Source: Tetramitus jugosus
Lineage: Eukaryota > Heterolobosea > Eutetramitea > Acrasida > Vahlkampfiidae
Length of the DNA stretch: 64,000 bases
Reading direction: 5' to 3'
NCBI GenBank assembly: GCA_937625935.1
Contig: OW569344.1
Span: 434,001-498,000 of the forward strand
Shown: piece after piece, positions 9,199 to 18,362 of the stretch
Layout: each line of letters opens with the position of its first letter
Numbering within the stretch: the stretch's first letter is position 1
Translations under genes and position numbers: made by a program
The notes under the pieces: model-generated
The model's input: only the letters and a program-made list of their open reading frames with translations
Told to the model about the DNA's origin: nothing
The model's database searches: none

Positions 9199-10950
9199 TC
9201 ACGTGCCTCTCTTCTGCTTCCTCGTACAGCTCAAAATCTTCATGACTGCAGAGACGACAACCAACAGAACCGCATTCAGTGTGAAGCCAATGTACATTGG
9301 GGCAAACACCCAATAAAATTTCATCTTTGATCCGTCTAATCGATAACCCAACAGTGCAATACTCGCTGCAATCGGAACAATAATTAAGCTCATGATTGCC
9401 ATTGGACCAATGACCATGATGGATGCTAATCGGCAGTCTCTGAATGTCATACAGTCCCAAATGGTCAACGCACCAATATCTGACAGTGAAGCCAAGTACA
9501 TGAATCCTAATCCTGCATTGATCCACACCAGAAACATAACAATGTATGATGGAATAAAAATGACGGACCAACGAACAGTCTGTGATATGACTTGATCCAT
9601 TCTGAGTGAGATCAACAAAATTGCACAACCTAACGTTCCATACACCAACACAATGTTCAGCATGGCAAACATAAATGAAGCAAAGTGTGAGGAATGAAGG
9701 GATCGAACGCGATTCAGTCGATAGAGCTGAAATGGTAGGTCGAGCACACTAACCAGCATACTCAAAAACACTGGAATGAAAAAATAGGTCCACATGGCCT
9801 TCGGAAAGAAGAACTCCTTGATTCCAATCATAATAAGCAGAGTAGGGAACCAGAAGAGTTGCATGGGAAGAATTCTTGCCAACTTCATAATTGCAGTTTG
9901 TCTCTGGTCCGAACTTCTGTTCTTTGCCAACAAAAATCGTTCAAAGACACTGTCTAATTTTCCCTTTTGTGACCGATCAGTCTTCTTGTACAACTTTTGT
10001 AGCAAATCACTCAGAGCAGGCACCCAACCCATACATAAACATATTAGAAATGATAGAAAGATACAAAAGGGTGTAATGAGGAACCCAAGTGGCGAATAGA
10101 TTAGCACCTTGTATGGACCTTCGCTCTCATGTCCCTTTTTCCCCGTCGGCAACAACTCATCCAAATACAAGGCAAACAAGACACAAGTAGCGGACATGGC
10201 AATCAAAAGCAACAACAAAAAGGACCACAGTAGAGTTAATGTGCAATTGTAGCACATTTTCTTGAGTATGGAACTACCGTTGAACCTTGACTCCATTGAC
10301 TGATACTCCAATCGCTTGTTCAATCGCTTATCAACCTCTCTCTTGAGCGAAACATATCTGCGCTTATGGTCATGTATATTGTCAAAGTCAACAAAACGAA
10401 CCTCTGGAAACTCAAACACTGGGAACAAGTGCTGATAATCTCGCTTGAGTTTGTACAACAATTTCTTTTCTTCCGGAGATTGAAGCAAATATTTCCAGAC
10501 AATGTCTCTGGTGCATAAAATGTACAGTGTGCGACAAGTTTCGCTCAATCGAATATTGTCTTGTTTGTCGCAAAAAAGAATAATCGAAATCCATTCATCA
10601 GTGCTCAATCGATCAAGAATGGTGTTGCTGTTTGGATCCACACTCTTCTTATAATAGAAACGAGAGGATGAATGGAGTGAACTCGTGTTGGACACAATAG
10701 ACAACACATCATCATCTTCATCATGATAATGATGACTATAGCCGTTGTTGTTGTGATTGTGATTGCTGGTGTTGAGCAAGTGATAAGGTGATTGTTGAAT
10801 CGTTCGGTACGTGTTATAATTGACATTATTCATGGACAATGGGAGTCGTTCTTCACTGATATGACCATCACTGCCGTGATAATAGAAAATTTCTTCTTGG
10901 TTACAAGTTCCATCATCCCCCAATGTAATGACCTCTTCAATAGTTCCCAT
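9199..10950 (-). CDS. F-box-like protein with multiple transmembrane segments
   Basis: A single-exon 583-residue protein of unknown function. Residues 1-105 are Asn/His/Ser-rich and probably disordered. Residues ~110-165 look like an F-box (LDRLSTDEWISIILFCD ... CRTLYILC ... VWKYLL). After a basic linker, at least six or seven hydrophobic segments follow, starting with LLWSFLLLLLIAMSATCVLF near residue 240 and including LGFLITPFCIFLSFLICLCM, LFWFPTLLIMIGI, a segment near WTYFFIPVFLSMLVSVL and three to four more to the C-terminus. The protein ends in a basic tail (CTRKQKRGT). An F-box would recruit an SCF ubiquitin ligase, which suggests a membrane-bound adaptor, but that is inference. The membrane region resembles no family I can name. 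Confidence 0.75.
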   Translation of the reverse strand: MGTIEEVITLGDDGTCNQEEIFYYHGSDGHISEERLPLSMNNVNYNTYRTIQQSPYHLLNTSNHNHNNNGYSHHYHDEDDDVLSIVSNTSSLHSSSRFYYKKSVDPNSNTILDRLSTDEWISIILFCDKQDNIRLSETCRTLYILCTRDIVWKYLLQSPEEKKLLYKLKRDYQHLFPVFEFPEVRFVDFDNIHDHKRRYVSLKREVDKRLNKRLEYQSMESRFNGSSILKKMCYNCTLTLLWSFLLLLLIAMSATCVLFALYLDELLPTGKKGHESEGPYKVLIYSPLGFLITPFCIFLSFLICLCMGWVPALSDLLQKLYKKTDRSQKGKLDSVFERFLLAKNRSSDQRQTAIMKLARILPMQLFWFPTLLIMIGIKEFFFPKAMWTYFFIPVFLSMLVSVLDLPFQLYRLNRVRSLHSSHFASFMFAMLNIVLVYGTLGCAILLISLRMDQVISQTVRWSVIFIPSYIVMFLVWINAGLGFMYLASLSDIGALTIWDCMTFRDCRLASIMVIGPMAIMSLIIVPIAASIALLGYRLDGSKMKFYWVFAPMYIGFTLNAVLLVVVSAVMKILSCTRKQKRGT

Positions 10951-11196
10951 TGCTGTTGCTGTTTCGAAAGTTGAAAGACAGCTCAGATGATCAGTTTATC
11001 ACGATTGTTCAAGGATAATTTGAGCTAGAAGTGGAGAAGACTTCTCGTTGTTTTGTTTTTTTTGTTTCGGAGAAAATATTCCCTTCTTATTTTTAATGTT
11101 CTAGTTGATGGAAAGAAAGTATTTGGACGATTGTGACAAATAACACCCAACAAATTATGTCAGTAACTGTGCATTTTTATTTCGATACCAGAACGT

Positions 11197-11930
11197 TTAG
11201 CAGATACCAATCTTGGTAGCAACATCCATAGCTTCAATGCTCTTGTCGAGCTTAATGAAAGCCTTCTTTTCACCAGTAGCAGTGATCAATGTTCTGACAG
11301 AGTCAACCTTTGTTTGGTACATGTCCTTGAATGCTCTCTTGATTTGATTCTTTGAGGCCTTTCTGTTAACAACGAAGGTGATGGTGTTGTCGGATTCAAC
11401 CTTTTGATTTCTCTCGTCGGTTGTGACTGGGTACTTCAAGATTTGGAACTTGTCCAAAGCCTTAACCTTTGGGACAGATGTTCTTGCGTACTTTGGATTC
11501 TTTGGCAAAGACAAAGTTCTTGGTCTTCTGAATTGAACATTGGTCCAGACCTTAGTGGTGGATGGTCTCTTGCCCTTCTTCAAAAGCTTGTCAATGTTGG
11601 ACTTTGCCTTTTGTCTAAGCTTTTCCTTGTTGGCAGTTCTAGTCTTGATAGCAGCTTGGAAAGCTTGCTTCTTTTCAATAGCTATTCATCAAAATAAGGA
11701 GAGTTAGATTTGGTTCAACACAGACACGACGAGTGGTGCAATCCAGAAGACAAAATCCATTTCAAGATAATTGATGCAACACTGAAAAATTGCAAGATGA
11801 CAATTGTGTACTGTTGTGAAAGAATGTTGCGGGATTGATCTTTATGGCGTTTTGCTTCTGCATGTCCACATAACAAAGGACAATTTTAACACACACCTTT
11901 GGTGTTTTGTGGCTTTTGAGTTGCTGACAT
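11197..11930 (-). CDS. RPL23A: 60S ribosomal protein uL23 (RPL23A/L25), 2 exons
   Basis: Exon 1 (11897-11930) encodes the first 11 codons (MSATQKPQNTK). A 215-nt intron with GTGTGT donor and GAATAG acceptor follows, and exon 2 (11197-11681) completes a 172-residue protein. The C-terminal part is typical uL23: FRRPRTLSLPKNPKYAR, DKFQILKYPVTT, NTITFVVNRKASKNQIK and a terminal DVATKIGIC block. The lysine-rich N-terminus is rRNA-binding. uL23 lies at the peptide exit tunnel and contacts SRP and nascent-chain factors. The intron placed within the first dozen codons is common for ribosomal protein genes. Codon use is strongly biased (AAG, TTG, ACC, GTC), as expected for high expression. Confidence 0.95.
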
Positions 11931-12049
11931 TCTGGGTGATAAGTTGTGGCGTGATAGACTGTTGTTGTTTTTTTCGAATTTTTTTGTGTTTGCAAAGATT
12001 TTTTGGTTGACCAGGTTGAGTGAGCGCTCAACCTAATCATTGAAGTTCA
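11931..12049. promoter_or_regulatory. Bidirectional promoter between uL23 and a + strand gene
   Basis: Start codons of the two divergent genes are 119 bp apart. The interval contains a T-rich block (TTGTTGTTTTTTTCG at about 11961) and a GAGCGCTC palindrome at 12022-12029. No other motif is recognisable. Confidence 0.35.
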
Positions 12050-12863
12050 ATGGTGAACCTTCAGCCCGCTCTCACAAGAAATCAAATGAGCAAGAGAATC
12101 GATTTTCGAACACAGCAGGACACTCAACGCAGTATCCAGACCGAAAGGGACATGTATGTGCTCCTCATATTTGACAATGACTCCTGTTTTTTCTGTTTGC
12201 ATCTTGACTTTGTGAGTTGACATTTATGGTTGTTGTTATCAATGTGAACATGCACATCAGATTGATTCTTGTTGGTTATGGTGTGACCTATATTCAACCA
12301 ACGTATCACAGCTTGGTTTCTCTTCAAGAGTTTGACAGGGACCCAGGTGTTGATTTTCAAAATAAAGTGAAAGTCTGTCTAATTGATCAAGAGAGTCATG
12401 TATGTGTGGTGGATATCTATTTCGTCGTTCATCATTATTGTTCCTTTGAAGTACAACCTAACGCAAGCTTCTTGCTATCATTTAGAGAGATTTCTGCGAT
12501 GACAATCAAATTGTTGTTGGAACACCTGCGCTTCAAATGTACTACAACACGAAGAATATTCGCTTTCGATTCTTGCGCAATGCACTAGACAGGCCCAGCG
12601 ATGAAAACAAGGGCACCAACGTTTTCATTGGTCAGTTACACTTTGCAACTGTAAACAAACTGGTTCAGGCATCATTTCAAACGCTTCAACAACTGCCAGA
12701 TGATTTCACCGGCGAAGTAGTTGTGGATATAAGGTTAGATGCATTGTATGATATTGAAGGTGGCGCACGTGATGATGAAGAAGGCACGGATGACTCGGAC
12801 CTTGACTCAGACACTGACTCTGGTGAAGATAATGACGACACAAACGCGCCAAATCTGTCGTAA
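12050..12863 (+). CDS. Conserved-looking unknown protein, 3 exons
   Basis: Spliced model: 12050-12153, 12261-12399 and 12486-12863, giving 206 residues with phase-consistent GT-AG introns of 107 and 86 nt (GTATGT donors, ATCAG and TTTAG acceptors). After a basic N-terminus the protein alternates beta-like hydrophobic stretches (ILILVGYGVTYIQPTYHS, NKVKVCLID, NQIVVGTPALQMYYN, TNVFIGQLHFATVN). It ends in an acidic Asp/Ser/Glu tail of about 40 residues. I do not recognise a family. The strand-rich pattern followed by an acidic tail could fit a small chaperone or assembly factor, but that is a guess. It lies tandem to the PARP gene 170 bp downstream and divergent from uL23. Confidence 0.65.
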
Positions 12864-13033
12864 CGGGGTTTTTCTTCTTTCAAAAAATGGAAAGCAAGCT
12901 TTTGCTTGACATGTTCTCTCGCGGGAGTTTTGCTTTTCAAGCGATATCCCATTTTTCATACACACAAAACCACCACATAAAAAAACAAGAACAACAACTG
13001 TAATTTACTCCAACATCAGAAAAATATTGTATC

Positions 13034-15076
13034 ATGTCTAACATTTTCGAAGACTGTGTTGTATGCTTTACTGGTGCTCTCAATCTTGGTACAAGAAACG
13101 ACGCCAATGCCATTGTCCGAAAGCATGGTGGTGATACAAGCTCCAGTGTAACCAAGACGACAACTCATCTTGTGACCAACCAAGCCACTGTTAGCTCAAA
13201 GACTGCTGCCGTATTGAAAGCTATTGATAGTAAAATTCACATTATCCGTGAAGATTGGATCACTGACTCTATCAAGTTAAAGAGGAAGAAGGCAGAAAAA
13301 GAGTACGCATTGGTAGCAGGTGACGACGATGAGGATGATGATGATGAAGATGATGAGGACGATAAGAAGAAGAAGAGGCCAGCAAAGCGAGTTGCTCCAA
13401 AGAGAAAAGCAGCATCCAAGAAGTCCAAAGATGAGGACGAAGAAGATGAAGAAGAGGACGATGAGGAAGAAGAGGAAGATGATTATGAAGCACCAAACAA
13501 GAAGGGAAAATCTTCAATCGTCAAGGTTGTAACAAAGGGCAAGTATCCAGTTGCTCCAGAGTCTGGTTATGATGATCATCCATCAGCTCGCATCTATGTC
13601 GATGATGACAACAATGCCTACACTTGCATGTTGAATCAAACAAACATCAAGAACAATAACAACAAGTTTTATCAGATCCAATTGATTGAAACTGGTCCTG
13701 GTAACTATGTTGTGTTCCAGAGATGGGGCAGAGTAGGAGAGAATGGTCGAGGAAGTTCTAATCGATTCGGCAAGGCTGACAAGGCTATTTCCTGCTTTGA
13801 AAAGAAGTTTAAGGAAAAGACAAAGAATGATTGGTCCGATAGAGAAAACTTTAGACCAGTTTCTGGCAAGTATACCATGATTGATGTGTCCTATGAGTCA
13901 GATGATGAAGGTGAAGAGGATACTGGTGTATTCTCTGAGGAAGGTAAGAAGAAGAGAAAGGATGCTGAACAAATTACTTCCAAGTTGGATCCACGTGTAC
14001 AAGATGTGATCAAGATGATTTCCAATATTGATACTATGAGAGACACAATGAAGGAGTTTGAGATTGATTTGGAGAGATTGCCATTGGGTAATTTGTCAAA
14101 GACTCAGATTGAAAAGGGTTACATGGTCTTGAAAAAGATTCAAAAGGCACTTGACAAGTCTAGAACTGATGACGACGATGATGATGAGGATGAAGATGAT
14201 GATGACGATTTTGATGATAGTCTTGAGGCATTGTCTTCTCGTTTCTATACTTTGATTCCACACAGCTTCGGTAGAGCAAGACCTCCAGTTATTAACAATC
14301 CCGCTAAACTACAAAAGAAGATTGAAATGATGCAAACATTGAGCGATATGGAAATTGCTCAAACCTTGTTGCAATCTACTGAGGCAATGGCAGATATCAA
14401 TCCAATTGATGCTGCATATGACTCTTTGAAGACTAACCTTGTTCCATTGGACAAGGAAGGCGAAGAATTCAAGATTATCGCCGAGTACGTCAAGAATACT
14501 CACGCAGCAACACACAGCAATTACAAGTTGGATTTGCTCGATGTATTCACTGTGGCAAGAGCGGGTGAAAGAGAAAGATTTGCCAAATATGAGAACATGC
14601 ACAATAAGAAATTGTTGTGGCACGGTAGTCGTATGACCAATTACATGGGTATCCTTTCTCAAGGTTTGAGAATTGCTCCACCAGAAGCCCCTGTTACTGG
14701 CTACATGTTCGGTAAGGGTCTGTACTTTGCTGATATGGTATCCAAATCAGCCAACTACTGCTTTGCCCAACAGTCCAACAACCATGGTTTCATGCTGCTC
14801 TCTGAGGTAGTCCTTGGTGACATGTATGAGCGCTTGAATGCTGATGGCTCTCTTCCACAAACCTTGCCAAGCAAGTATCAGAGTACATGGGGTAAGGGTA
14901 AGACTATCCCCGATCCTACCATGGCTAAGAAGATTGGTGATGTGGAGGTGCCTCTTGGTAAATCCATGGACTCTGGTGTCAGAGGTGCTGTTTTGCAGTA
15001 CAACGAGTTTATTGTCTATGATGTCGCACAAGTCAACATCAAGTACATGCTCAAGCTCAAATTCGACTACAGATAA
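13034..15076 (+). CDS. Poly(ADP-ribose) polymerase, BRCT-WGR-PARP type
   Basis: A 680-residue single-exon PARP. Residues 1-95 form a BRCT domain (VVCFTGALNLGTRND ... HLVTNQATV ... IIREDWITDSI). A long acidic/basic linker follows (~100-175). Then come a WGR domain (FQRWGRVGENGRG near 225-235), the helical regulatory domain (residues ~315-380, broken by a poly-Asp insertion), and the ART catalytic domain. The H-Y-E triad is intact: H530 in WHGSR, Y564 in GLYFAD and E658 in YNEFIVYD, so polymer formation is expected. There are no PARP1-type zinc fingers; DNA-break sensing would rely on WGR, with BRCT possibly for modification or recruitment. The linker uses repeated GAT/GAG/GAA codons. It transcribes in the same direction as VPS55 downstream. 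Confidence 0.95.
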   Translation: MSNIFEDCVVCFTGALNLGTRNDANAIVRKHGGDTSSSVTKTTTHLVTNQATVSSKTAAVLKAIDSKIHIIREDWITDSIKLKRKKAEKEYALVAGDDDEDDDDEDDEDDKKKKRPAKRVAPKRKAASKKSKDEDEEDEEEDDEEEEEDDYEAPNKKGKSSIVKVVTKGKYPVAPESGYDDHPSARIYVDDDNNAYTCMLNQTNIKNNNNKFYQIQLIETGPGNYVVFQRWGRVGENGRGSSNRFGKADKAISCFEKKFKEKTKNDWSDRENFRPVSGKYTMIDVSYESDDEGEEDTGVFSEEGKKKRKDAEQITSKLDPRVQDVIKMISNIDTMRDTMKEFEIDLERLPLGNLSKTQIEKGYMVLKKIQKALDKSRTDDDDDDEDEDDDDDFDDSLEALSSRFYTLIPHSFGRARPPVINNPAKLQKKIEMMQTLSDMEIAQTLLQSTEAMADINPIDAAYDSLKTNLVPLDKEGEEFKIIAEYVKNTHAATHSNYKLDLLDVFTVARAGERERFAKYENMHNKKLLWHGSRMTNYMGILSQGLRIAPPEAPVTGYMFGKGLYFADMVSKSANYCFAQQSNNHGFMLLSEVVLGDMYERLNADGSLPQTLPSKYQSTWGKGKTIPDPTMAKKIGDVEVPLGKSMDSGVRGAVLQYNEFIVYDVAQVNIKYMLKLKFDYR

Positions 15077-15260
15077 ATAAAAAACAAACAATAACAATTC
15101 AAAAGAGCATGGTGTTCCAATACCACCAACCAGATGATACTCCCTTCTATCCTCTGTTTGGAACGAAGAAGTTTCCATTTTGGATTTCCGCGCTCTGAAA
15201 AAAACATCCCAAAGATCAAACAACAGCAAAAAGAAAAGAAGAACAAATAATACATCACAG

Positions 15261-15760
15261 ATGAAGCTCAGTATCGTATTGGGTCTGTTAGTTTTTGCTG
15301 CACTGGGTATAGTAACAGGTGTTACTCTCGCCCTAGTCGGTGCCATTATTTACAAGAATGGATATTGGGCACTCTTTGCCAGTATGTGTGATGTTGATTT
15401 ACAGTGTTGATATGTGCTGATAGCTAACTTGTTTGTTTGTGAATGATGATAGTTTTTTGTTATGTAATGACGCCTGTGCCCGCAATTCTCTCTCGTTTGT
15501 TTGCCCATGGAGGAAAAGATGGGTTTGAAGTGACGGACGGCGACGACAAGACTGGATCTCTTGAGCATTATGGTGCCTTTTTGACTTCATTTATGGCCAC
15601 GATCGGACTGGGTATTTTGATTTTGTTGGGCCATGCCAATGTCATTTCATGGAGAACATTTGCGTTTGAAATTTCTGGTGGAGCAGTGATTCTGTTGACT
15701 CTGCTGACAGTGTATGGCTTGTTCGCCAAGTTCAAGAACCAGAGCGAAGACGATTTCTAA
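15261..15760 (+). CDS. VPS55: VPS55/LEPROT-family endosomal membrane protein, 2 exons
   Basis: Exons 15261-15381 and 15453-15760, separated by a 71-nt intron (GTATGT...GATAG), give 142 residues with four hydrophobic segments. The order fits the Vps55/LEPROT family: two N-terminal helices (IVLGLLVFAALGIV; GYWALFAIF), then YVMTPVPAIL, a polar loop, FLTSFMATIGLGILILLGHA, and VILLTLLTVYGLF. Length (about 130-145) is normal. Vps55 works with Vps68 in endosome-to-vacuole transport, and LEPROT lowers receptor levels at the surface. The ATG at 15261 is chosen because upstream residues in frame are hydrophilic leader. The splice restores AIFCYVMTPVP, which neither exon alone encodes. Confidence 0.88.
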
Positions 15761-15851
15761 AATGTATATTAACAATAAAAGTGACCGGAACAAACACACA
15801 GAATACATTCTGTAATGCCTTTGATACATCACATTCCGATTGTATGTCGAT

Positions 15852-15867
15852 ACCTAGGTCCCTAGGT
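15852..15867. repeat. Short perfect inverted repeat at a convergent gene end
   Basis: ACCTAGG and CCTAGGT separated by TC. It overlaps the stop codon of the EDEM gene and lies 90 bp past the VPS55 stop. Its function, if any, is unknown; its position could suit transcript-end formation. Confidence 0.4.
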
Positions 15868-17493
15868 TGCAAATGATAGCTGGCAGACACTTAATTGAAA
15901 AGAGCTGAAGAAGTTTCGTTCAGAGAGTGAGCAGAAACGATTGGCTTGTGGAACCGATTTGTCACTCGTGTATAGAGGAGACTCTGTGACACATTGATGT
16001 GTCTGGAACATTTCGGTCAGAGGAACGAGGTGGGCTTCCGTCGTGAAGGTCCAAGGTTGTTGATGGAAATAGTTGTCTTCGTCAAATGTTAGATACAGAT
16101 ACTTGAGTGTTTCACTCAAGAAGAAACTTTCCATTCTGTCTTCCAGCACATGAGTTTCCACATCTGACACCGTTGCGTAACCACACTTTGCTTTTGTAAC
16201 CACGGATAGTGACTTAATAATATCTCGTGACATGTACAAATACATTGGATCTTTTGTCACTCTGTACAAATGGTAGATACTTTCTGCTAATTCGGGCCGT
16301 AGTGGATAAAGACGTTGATTCGGTTGTGGGGAGGCAGCATTCACATTCCAACCCTCTGGAATACAGCCATACCTTCGCCACACACCATGAAATGCTTTGA
16401 CAGTGTCAATCGCATGACTCATATCTCGGCCCATGAGACCTTGCATACCTGGCCAAAAAGCTTGCAAACTGTTGAATAGACTCCACGTCACGGTACCAGA
16501 GAACATATCTGCTTCAAAATACCATGGATCTCTGAACAAATGCTTCATAACGCCCTGATACAACACATCAAACATATCAAACAACTTGTCCAATCCAAAC
16601 AAAACATATCCCTTAAACATATACTCATAAATACTATCGACGTTAGCTCCTATTCCAGCGTCTCGATGTGTCCATTGACCATTAATAATATTAATGTGAT
16701 TTCCTAATAAGTTAAGCGAGGATCTTCGATTGTACATGGCAATCAACGCCTTCTCGGCTGCTCTCATAAAAGTACAATTATTGGTCAAGACACTCAAAAC
16801 TCCAAACTCCATCAAATAGGTTCCCGCTCCTGCAACAGACGTCACATTTGATTCGTCCAATGCCACACCACGCACCAAATTAATTGCTCCAAAAGGTATG
16901 CCAGTCGGCGTATCAAACGCTTTCAACAACCGATTGCCCAAATCCACAGCCAACTCTAAGATCCTTGCTGCGCGAACAGTGTCCTCCTTCCCCATCTCTT
17001 CACTCGATTCATCACTCATCGTCTTGACAGACTCCTTGAGCAACAAATGAGTGCTCAACAATCCACCCAACACACGAATATTCGTCTCAAACACACTCAC
17101 CGATTCAGTGTCGTGATCATCGAAACGAACACTGCGAATCACGTGATCCACACCCATGCGAAACTCTTGTTTCTTGTTCATGACATACAACGTGTCCAAT
17201 GAATCAATCAATGTCAATGAATAGTTGCCCCACGTGTTCATACCAGTGCAGGACAGAGGCCGTAGTTCATCCTTTGGAAACGCATATTTCATGTAACTAT
17301 CAAACCCGAAATCAAACATTTGAGTCACCAGTGATCTCATGCGTAACTTTTCTTGTTGATTCATGTTCCATGATGGTGATGGAGATGGTGAAGGAGATGG
17401 CAATGATGGTGATGATGCATCCACACAACAACAACAACAATAACAGAACAAGAACAACAAGAGTGACAAAAATGAGAGGAATGCATGCTTCAT
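15862..17493 (-). CDS. EDEM-type alpha-mannosidase (GH47)
   Basis: A 543-residue GH47 protein. It starts with a signal peptide (MKHAFLSFLSLLLFLFCYCC) followed by a Pro/Ser spacer, so it acts in the ER lumen. Conserved GH47 blocks are in order: MFDFGFDSYMKYAFPKDEL, SLTLIDSLDTLYVM, NIRVLGGLLS, NSLQAFWPGMQGL, LRPELAESIYHLYR, DRMESFFLSETLKYLYL and a C-terminal TTEAH that supplies the calcium-binding Thr. The AFPKDEL and RMESFFL forms fit EDEM rather than Golgi class I mannosidase. EDEMs trim mannose from misfolded glycoproteins to mark them for ER-associated degradation. I chose the ATG at 17493 because it gives the signal peptide directly; an ATG at 17550 would hide it. Several N-x-S/T sequons are present. 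Confidence 0.93.
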   Translation of the reverse strand: MKHAFLSFLSLLLFLFCYCCCCCVDASSPSLPSPSPSPSPSWNMNQQEKLRMRSLVTQMFDFGFDSYMKYAFPKDELRPLSCTGMNTWGNYSLTLIDSLDTLYVMNKKQEFRMGVDHVIRSVRFDDHDTESVSVFETNIRVLGGLLSTHLLLKESVKTMSDESSEEMGKEDTVRAARILELAVDLGNRLLKAFDTPTGIPFGAINLVRGVALDESNVTSVAGAGTYLMEFGVLSVLTNNCTFMRAAEKALIAMYNRRSSLNLLGNHINIINGQWTHRDAGIGANVDSIYEYMFKGYVLFGLDKLFDMFDVLYQGVMKHLFRDPWYFEADMFSGTVTWSLFNSLQAFWPGMQGLMGRDMSHAIDTVKAFHGVWRRYGCIPEGWNVNAASPQPNQRLYPLRPELAESIYHLYRVTKDPMYLYMSRDIIKSLSVVTKAKCGYATVSDVETHVLEDRMESFFLSETLKYLYLTFDEDNYFHQQPWTFTTEAHLVPLTEMFQTHQCVTESPLYTSDKSVPQANRFCSLSERNFFSSFQLSVCQLSFAT

Positions 17494-17617
17494 ATTTTGT
17501 CTTTTTTTGTTTTTCAAACCAAGCAAAAAACAACCCACCACAGAGGACAATAATGTAACTTCAAGCGAGTCATGATTATTATGATTATGATTATGACTTC
17601 ATCTCTAAAAGCTTTCA

Positions 17618-18106
17618 TTAGAGTTCAGCTTTTTGTTCTGTGAATGCAATGCCAAGTGATCTCAAGTGCTTTTGCAACTCACCAGAGTGATAGCCTTGCA
17701 CAGTCTTGTCAGAACCGCCCCAGAAATGATTCTTGAAAAAGATTTGAGGAACAGTTCTCACGCCAGTCACGTGTTCTGCCAGAGTTTGTTGAATTTGGAG
17801 TCCTTCTCCATTGGACATCAAGTCCAATTCCTTGACAGTGTACTTTACACCCATTTGATCCAATGTTTGCTTAGCTCTCATACAGTATGGACAATAGGAC
17901 TTGCTGTAGACAAAGACATCATTCTCCTCAATGTCCTTCTTGATGGAGCGAACGAGCTCTTGATCTTGTGGTTCCTTGGATTGAACCATGAGAACCAAGG
18001 TGAGACAACTCACGAGGAATAGACATGCTGCGGCAAGCAATAAGAACTTTTTGTTGTTGTTCATGTGTTTGTTGATGTGCGTGGATGGATTTTCATGTGA
18101 ATCCAC
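17618..18106 (-). CDS. Membrane-anchored dithiol glutaredoxin
   Basis: A 162-residue protein with a basic/polar N-terminus, one hydrophobic anchor at about residues 20-42 (KKFLLLAAACLFLVSCLTLV) and a glutaredoxin domain. The active site CPYC is at residues 72-75, with TVPQIF and a GG block (WGGSDKT) behind it. The topology suggests a type II signal anchor with the catalytic domain in the secretory lumen, as for yeast Grx6/Grx7. Those yeast proteins are monothiol, whereas this one keeps both Cys residues. A second ATG at 18064 would keep the anchor but drop 14 polar residues. It is tandem to EDEM, and an ER role would suit disulfide handling, but co-function is only suggested by position. Confidence 0.9.
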   Translation of the reverse strand: MDSHENPSTHINKHMNNNKKFLLLAAACLFLVSCLTLVLMVQSKEPQDQELVRSIKKDIEENDVFVYSKSYCPYCMRAKQTLDQMGVKYTVKELDLMSNGEGLQIQQTLAEHVTGVRTVPQIFFKNHFWGGSDKTVQGYHSGELQKHLRSLGIAFTEQKAEL

Positions 18107-18362
18107 AAATAAGCTTCAGAAAACAATTCAGCCGAATTAGCTCCACTTTGTAGTATTGTGCATGATACGACGTCGTTGTTTACTCCATTGCACACACAAT
18201 CTAATCGATAACAACAATAAGGCCAGAAGAACTCTTCTACCAACAGTCCTACATTTCCATTGTCATTTGAATCCACAACGAGCAGATCCAGAAGAAGCTC
18301 GAGATCAACAACACCAACTCCAACCCCAACAACAGTACAATAACAAAAAACACCAGCGAAAC
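18107..18362. promoter_or_regulatory. Divergent promoter between glutaredoxin and aminotransferase
   Basis: A 256-bp interval between two start codons. The + strand side ends in a CAACAACACCAACTCCAACC leader typical of this region. The frame of the aminotransferase stays open upstream to 18156 but reads as low-complexity leader, so I treat it as untranslated. Confidence 0.4.

Noticed and set aside
12916-12926. TCTCGCGGGAG upstream of PARP as a possible E2F or palindromic operator
   Set aside because: It does not match TTTSSCGC and is an imperfect palindrome; too weak to claim.
18156-18362. 69-residue N-terminal extension of the aminotransferase-like protein
   Set aside because: CA-rich leader with His/Gln/Asn low complexity that lies in a divergent promoter; no conserved residues.
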